Position numbers and translations under genes: made by a program. Of a stretch of DNA of 64,000 bases, positions 59,631 to 64,000 are shown piece after piece. The notes under the pieces were generated by a model. It did no database searches. It was given only the letters and a program-made list of their open reading frames with translations, and had not been told where the DNA came from. How positions within the stretch are numbered: the stretch's first letter is position 1; every line of letters begins with the position of its first letter. The stretch lies in NCBI GenBank assembly GCA_022447205.1, contig JAKVBQ010000013.1, positions 1 through 64,000 of the forward strand, read 5' to 3'. The stretch comes from Phycisphaerales bacterium (lineage in GTDB: Bacteria; Planctomycetota; Phycisphaerae; Phycisphaerales; SM1A02).

Positions 59631-61442
59631 TCAATCCTTCGGACTGAGGACGATCGATCGAAGGTTCATGAGTCCGCCCCCATCCACCGAGGACGCCCTT
59701 GCCGTGATCGTGACAAGGCCTTCCTCCGGACCGGTAACGGTTCCGATCATCCGTTCGGTGAAGCTGGACCAGCCACCGGTCGGCTCGTCGATCACGACAG
59801 TCAGGATCGTGTCACCGATCCTGAGTTCGAGGGTGCCGCCTTCCTCGCCGTCCGCACACGCATGGTCGATGAGGATCTCGTAGTTCCTCCCGGGTTGCAG
59901 ATGTGCCTGCCATGATGCCGTCGCTGATGCATTGTTCCAGTAGCCGAGATTCTCCGGCATCGAACCATCGCTCGACTCGTAGCGCTCCAGCTTGAGTGAA
60001 GGCCCTTCGATCTCCGCTGAACCCGCTGCGAGTCGGACCATTCCGTTCTCGTCGGGGCGAATGGAACGATCGAAGATGGGTTCGCCTTCCAGTTCGAGTC
60101 GGAGCACCGTCGCATGGGGATAGGGGTGCAGGCCATCGAGGTCGATTCGATTGCCGTCGATCGGAAGCACCCGATCGGATTTCCTGTCACCGAGCATCCG
60201 GGCGGAACCGATCGGCGTCACCAGGCCGTCCACGACGAGGACGTCGTCCTCCGGCCAGTCGAACACGTGGAGGTAGAGGGCGTCCCCCTTCAGCGTGCTG
60301 CGTCCCCAGTCAAACATGCCTCCCTCGGGTCCGGCGGTGGTTCCGTGGATCGCTTCGCCGTTCACATCCAGCCACCTGCCGATCGCGAGGAGTCGATCGA
60401 CCATGATCACCGGGATCCTTCCGTCCGCGGTGGGACCGATGTCGAGGAGCAGGTTGCCACCCTTCGACACCAGGTCGATGAGCATCCGGACGCACTCGGT
60501 CCTGCTCGAGTAGATGTCGTAGCCTTCCGCCCTGTTGAAGGCGAATGAATGGCCGATCCCCCTGCATTCCTCGAAGGGCCTCGCCTTTCTCATCCCCATG
60601 CCCGATGAGTTGCCGAGGCTGCCGTACTCCGTGGTCGAGAAGTCGCCGGTCTGCCCGCGAAGCCCCTTGCCCCACCGGTCGTTGACGACGATCTCCTCGT
60701 TCGGACTGTTCTCGTAGATCCATTCGAGGATCTCCCGGCTCTTCCAGAGCTCGTCCGGATGATCCCATTCCCCGTCTGGCCAGAAGACATCGGGTTCGTA
60801 GTTCTCGATGATCTCCTTGATCTGGGGGATCATGACTTCGTCCACGTACCTCGGCTTGTCCTCGTCGTAGAGCGGGTTGTGCCATTCCATGAAGGAGTAG
60901 TAGAGGCCGGGCCTGACCCCATGATTCCGACATGCCTCGAACAGGTCGGCGATCAGGTCTCGCTTCGGGCCGACCTCCATGGCGTTCCAGGGGTAGCCCC
61001 TGACCTCGCTCGCCTTCTCGTTCGGCCACAGGCAGAAACCGTCATGGTGCTTGCTGGTGAGCACCATGTACTTCGCGCCGGAGCGCTTGAAGATCTCCGC
61101 CCACTCGTCCGGATTCCAGAGTTCCGCCCTGAATGCCGGCGCGAACTCCCTGTATTCGAAATCCTCTCCGTAGTTGGCGTGGTGGAAGTCCCTGACCTTG
61201 CCTCCGTGTGAATTCGTGTCGTACCACCACTGGTACCACTCGCTGTAGGTGCTCGTGTCACAGAACGAGGGCACGGAGTAGACGCCCCAGTGAATGAAGA
61301 TGCCGAACTTGGCTTCCGAGAACCACGCCGGCGTTTCGTGACGGTCGAGTGAAGCCCACTCCGGCTCGTAGTCCTTCATCGTGGAATCATCCTGGTACGG
61401 AACGCAGAGGGACAGTGCGAGAGCAAGGCTGCAGAGTGGCAT
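59631..61442 (-). CDS. Secreted alpha-L-fucosidase (GH29)
   Basis: 603 residues from ATG 61442, with AAGGAG nine to ten bases upstream; the frame extends to 61559 but the extension crosses a strong hairpin. Signal peptide about 1-16. GH29 signatures: WFSEAKFGIFIHWGVYSVPS (40-59), YMVLTSKHHDGFCLWP (125-140), and the nucleophile Asp223 in VFWPDGEWD. The acid/base residue is less conserved in the family and is not assigned. C-terminal beta-sandwich regions follow about residue 430. It releases terminal fucose from glycans, which suits growth on algal sulfated polysaccharides. Confidence 0.94.
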   Translation of the reverse strand: MPLCSLALALSLCVPYQDDSTMKDYEPEWASLDRHETPAWFSEAKFGIFIHWGVYSVPSFCDTSTYSEWYQWWYDTNSHGGKVRDFHHANYGEDFEYREFAPAFRAELWNPDEWAEIFKRSGAKYMVLTSKHHDGFCLWPNEKASEVRGYPWNAMEVGPKRDLIADLFEACRNHGVRPGLYYSFMEWHNPLYDEDKPRYVDEVMIPQIKEIIENYEPDVFWPDGEWDHPDELWKSREILEWIYENSPNEEIVVNDRWGKGLRGQTGDFSTTEYGSLGNSSGMGMRKARPFEECRGIGHSFAFNRAEGYDIYSSRTECVRMLIDLVSKGGNLLLDIGPTADGRIPVIMVDRLLAIGRWLDVNGEAIHGTTAGPEGGMFDWGRSTLKGDALYLHVFDWPEDDVLVVDGLVTPIGSARMLGDRKSDRVLPIDGNRIDLDGLHPYPHATVLRLELEGEPIFDRSIRPDENGMVRLAAGSAEIEGPSLKLERYESSDGSMPENLGYWNNASATASWQAHLQPGRNYEILIDHACADGEEGGTLELRIGDTILTVVIDEPTGGWSSFTERMIGTVTGPEEGLVTITARASSVDGGGLMNLRSIVLSPKD

Positions 61443-61494
61443 GACCGGATCTCCTTCATGTGGCCTGATCGTACCAATCGACTGCCGACGAGGC

Positions 61495-61521
61495 AGCGGC
61501 CCGGACGAGGTCCGGGCCGCT
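61495..61521 (-). terminator. Strong hairpin between the PDZ and fucosidase genes
   Basis: A perfect 12-bp stem AGCGGCCCGGAC / GTCCGGGCCGCT with loop GAG. There is no T-run on either side, so termination is inferred from position only (83 bases after the PDZ gene, 53 bases before the fucosidase start). Confidence 0.5.
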
Positions 61522-61603
61522 GTCGTCACGGTGGGTTCTCCGTGGGGTTCATTTCCCACCGCGCCGTGGTCATGGTGAACGGGTCCACCCGTTGGTCCCG
61601 CTC

Positions 61604-62356
61604 TCAGAGAATGGAGCTCGCCGCTTCATGTCGCGTGGCACTGCTCGATCCGTTCGTCCGGGCCTTCATGCCGGGAGTTGCGTTCTTCTTCATCTCGAAG
61701 TCTGCATCCAGGCGGACCTCCGCCTTTCGCTTGAGTCCCTTGCACAACCAGGTGAGTCGAACGGGCCTGCCATCGGTGGCCGATGCGATCTCATCCTTGA
61801 GAGCGGTCGGGCTCGCCTTCCTGCCGTTGACCTCGAGGAGCACGTCATTCGTGTCGATGCCCGCGACGAAGGCCGGGCTTCCGGCGACGACGTCGTCGAC
61901 GACACAGGTGCCGAGGGGGTCGATCGCGACATGATGAGCGAGCTCGCTGCTCACCGGCCTGACGGTGAGTCCCAGCACGGGCCTGGTCAACGAGGTCGTT
62001 CCTTCCTCGTTCGCACCGCTTTCAAGCGTCATTGCGTCATTGATGGGAAGCCGGACCCGATCGATCAGCATGCCGTTGAGGTCCCTGATCTCCGCCATGC
62101 CGTCTGCATCGACCGTGACCGAGTTCCCGGGGAGCAGTCCGCCGTTCAGGGTCGCCACCGGAGCGGCACCCGTCGCGCCGGAGATCTCCAGTACATGGAT
62201 CCGGTCCCCTGCGACATTCGAGGTGTTCCAGCGGCATGCGAGTCGTCGGTTCACCGTGTAGTCACCTGCTCCATCGACCGAGGTCGTGGTCGAGACGCAT
62301 GTGATCCTGCAGTTTCCGTTTTCGATTCCGTAGAGGTTGTCGTTGATGGTCGTCAT
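61604..62356 (-). CDS. PDZ-domain protein
   Basis: 250 residues; AAGGAG nine to ten bases before the ATG supports the start. Residues about 125-220 form a PDZ domain: PVLGLTVRPVS, DDVVAGSPAFVAGIDTNDVL, LLEVNGRKASPTALKDEIA. The N-terminal 120 residues are beta-rich and unassigned (NDNLYGIENGNCRITCVSTT at the start). No signal peptide and no protease domain are visible, so this is a cytoplasmic or non-classically exported scaffold. Divergent from the S10 carboxypeptidase. The C terminus is lysine/alanine/serine rich. Confidence 0.75.
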   Translation of the reverse strand: MTTINDNLYGIENGNCRITCVSTTTSVDGAGDYTVNRRLACRWNTSNVAGDRIHVLEISGATGAAPVATLNGGLLPGNSVTVDADGMAEIRDLNGMLIDRVRLPINDAMTLESGANEEGTTSLTRPVLGLTVRPVSSELAHHVAIDPLGTCVVDDVVAGSPAFVAGIDTNDVLLEVNGRKASPTALKDEIASATDGRPVRLTWLCKGLKRKAEVRLDADFEMKKNATPGMKARTNGSSSATRHEAASSIL

Positions 62357-62504
62357 GATTGGATCTCCTTGTCTCGGCCCGGCTGCCGTCGCGTGTTCGG
62401 CGGTGTCGAGCCATTGGGATCTACGTCCGGCGGATACCGGGGTTTTCGATTCCGTTCGAATGGCGCAAAGTGTCAGGCGATTGGCGTGGAATGGTGGGGA
62501 GACC

Positions 62505-62518
62505 CCGGTTTAAACCGG
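62505..62518. promoter_or_regulatory. Perfect 14-bp palindrome before the S10 carboxypeptidase gene
   Basis: CCGGTTTAAACCGG lies directly upstream of the -10-like TAGCAT (62520-62525), which ends seven bases before the ATG at 62533. The placement fits an operator overlapping the promoter spacer. Confidence 0.45.
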
Positions 62519-62532
62519 TTAGCATTGCCTTC

Positions 62533-64000
62533 ATGAACACCAGACAACGAAGAATTGCTCTCCGCTCCGCATGCATGCTCATGGTCACGTGCTCCGCCGT
62601 CTTCGGTCGGCCGCAGGAGGAACATGACGTTGAAGCTGTCGGAATGGATGGTGCCAGCTCCGAAGTCGTTCTCCATCCCGAACCCGTCACCAGCGATCAT
62701 CAGGTCGAGATCAACGGGGAGACCGTGCACTACCGTGCGATCGCAGGAACCCAGCCGCTCTTCGAGGAGAGCGATGGTTCGGTCAAGGCGGAGGTCTTCC
62801 ATGTCGCCTACCTGAAGCTGGAGCGTGAGGGTGAGGAGTGGGTGCATCCGGATCCTTCGACGCGTCCGATCCTCTTCCTCTTCAACGGAGGTCCCGGATC
62901 GTCGAGCGTCTGGCTCCATCTGGGTGCGTTCGGGCCCCGACGCGTCCTCATGGGTGACGTCGGTTCACTCCTGCCTGCACCCTGGCAGGTCGTTCCGAAC
63001 GACGCCTGCCTGCTCGATGTCGCCGACCTGGTCTTCATCGATCCCGTCACCACCGGATACTCACGTGCCGCGGAAGGCGAGGACGATCACCAGTTCCACG
63101 GTCTCGAGCAGGACACCAGCTCGGTCGCCGAGTTCATCAGGTTGTTCGTGTCGAGGAACGGGCGATGGCAGAGCCCGAAGTACATCGGCGGCGAGTCCTA
63201 CGGGACCACGAGGGCGGCGGCCCTTTCAAGCAGCCTCCAGGATCGACACGGGATCTTTCTTGATGGCGTGATTCTCGTGTCCAGTGTCCTGGATTTCGGG
63301 ACGATCCGATTCGCGAGGAACAACGACCTTCCACACGCGCTCTACCTTCCGACCTACGCGGCGACCGCCTGGTACCACGAAGTGCTCGATCGAACCGACT
63401 TTCCAACCCTGCGTTCCGCCATCGATGCCGCGGAGTCATGGGCCTTGTCCGACTACCTGCATGCGCTCGCGCAGGGCAGTTCGATCGACCCGGCAAGGAA
63501 GTCTGAAGTGGTCGAGGGCCTTGCCCGGCTCACCGGTCTTTCGGAGGAGGTGATCGAACAGGCGAACCTTCGTGTCGGTCCCGGACTCTTCCGCAAGGAG
63601 TTGCTGCGTTCCGACCGGGAAACCGTCGGCCGTCTCGATTCCAGGTTCACCGGCTTCGATGCGGACGCCTCCGGAAGCAGGCCGGAGTACGACCCCAGTT
63701 ACAGCGCGATCCAGGGTCCCTACACCGCGGCGATGAATCACTACGTCCGCTCGGACCTCGGGTACGAGAGCGATCTTCCCTACGAGATCCTCACCGGGCG
63801 CGTCCATCCCTGGGACTACTCCGATTTCGAGGGGCGATACGTCGATGTCGCAGGAAGACTTCGTTCGGCGATGGTTCGGAATCCGGAACTCCGGGTCTTC
63901 GTCGCCAGTGGGTACTTCGATCTCGCAACACCTCATTTCGCCGCGGACTACGTGCTTGATCATCTTGAACTGGAGCCCGCGTTCCTCGAGCACATCTCGG
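62533..64000 (+). CDS. Secreted S10-family serine carboxypeptidase (cut by window edge)
   Basis: 489 residues are visible and the frame runs off the window. Signal peptide about 1-25. S10 signatures: ILFLFNGGPGSSSVW with GGPGSSS at 119-125 (oxyanion loop), the nucleophile in YIGGESYGTTR (Ser222), and the catalytic aspartate Asp463 in VFVASGYFDLATPHF. The catalytic histidine, normally 50-60 residues later, would lie outside the window. It removes C-terminal residues from peptides, probably outside the cytoplasm. The other window edge also carries a carboxypeptidase fragment (M14). Confidence 0.92.
   Translation, partial: MNTRQRRIALRSACMLMVTCSAVFGRPQEEHDVEAVGMDGASSEVVLHPEPVTSDHQVEINGETVHYRAIAGTQPLFEESDGSVKAEVFHVAYLKLEREGEEWVHPDPSTRPILFLFNGGPGSSSVWLHLGAFGPRRVLMGDVGSLLPAPWQVVPNDACLLDVADLVFIDPVTTGYSRAAEGEDDHQFHGLEQDTSSVAEFIRLFVSRNGRWQSPKYIGGESYGTTRAAALSSSLQDRHGIFLDGVILVSSVLDFGTIRFARNNDLPHALYLPTYAATAWYHEVLDRTDFPTLRSAIDAAESWALSDYLHALAQGSSIDPARKSEVVEGLARLTGLSEEVIEQANLRVGPGLFRKELLRSDRETVGRLDSRFTGFDADASGSRPEYDPSYSAIQGPYTAAMNHYVRSDLGYESDLPYEILTGRVHPWDYSDFEGRYVDVAGRLRSAMVRNPELRVFVASGYFDLATPHFAADYVLDHLELEPAFLEHIS

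Overview
The window looks like a GC-rich chromosome segment of a planctomycete, most likely of the class Phycisphaerae. Three things point there: planctomycete-typical families (DUF1592/DUF1588, DUF1552, DUF1549/DUF1553, DUF1501, PVC-type dehydrogenase and heme-binding domains, DUF1080, DUF1573), four secreted proteins that all end in the same paired dockerin-like module with an LLGxWG signature, and a lysine-repeat DksA-like protein. No phage, insertion sequence or CRISPR array was seen. This is a reading by eye; no database search was run.

Left part (1-13032). After the 5' fragment of an M14-type carboxypeptidase, one rightward block encodes a cytochrome-containing DUF1592 protein, a Tat-type DUF1552 protein, a phosphopantetheinyl transferase, a stand-alone DUF1080 protein and two giant secreted multidomain proteins. 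Each giant combines a sugar-dehydrogenase-like beta-propeller, helical repeats, a CxxCH heme domain and a DUF1080 domain. In one giant DUF1080 is at the C terminus, in the other at the N terminus. I read this block as a candidate extracytoplasmic system that oxidises a glycoside to the 3-keto form, passes electrons to its own heme, and cleaves the 3-keto product. This is the most interesting system in the window.

Middle (13050-31793). A DASS/SLC13 transporter, a 53-residue membrane peptide, a C-type-lectin/dockerin protein, a DUF481 outer-membrane protein, phosphoglucomutase, a DUF3500 protein, a copper P-type ATPase, a 39-residue membrane peptide, a LamG/beta-helix/dockerin protein, tRNA-Val, the DUF3482/DUF2868 pair next to tatA, and the lytic transglycosylase mltA.

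Housekeeping stretch (31839-41411). A UbiD-family decarboxylase with a duplicated C-terminal segment, an ABC exporter pair, proC, accA, the H1-like/DksA fusion, lspA, truB, tRNA-Ser, tRNA-Pro and ubiE.

Right part (41634-64000). A class I photolyase lies divergent from a CarH/LitR-like MerR regulator that has lost its cobalamin-ligating histidine; the intergenic region carries three copies of AAAACGTTCA. Then follow a DUF1549/DUF1553 plus DUF1501 pair, two large beta-helix/dockerin proteins, a membrane serine/threonine kinase, an esterase, a DUF1573 lipoprotein, a GH29 fucosidase, a PDZ protein and a truncated S10 serine carboxypeptidase. Several genes have a -10-like hexamer only 6-9 bases before the start codon, which suggests leaderless or very short-leader transcripts.
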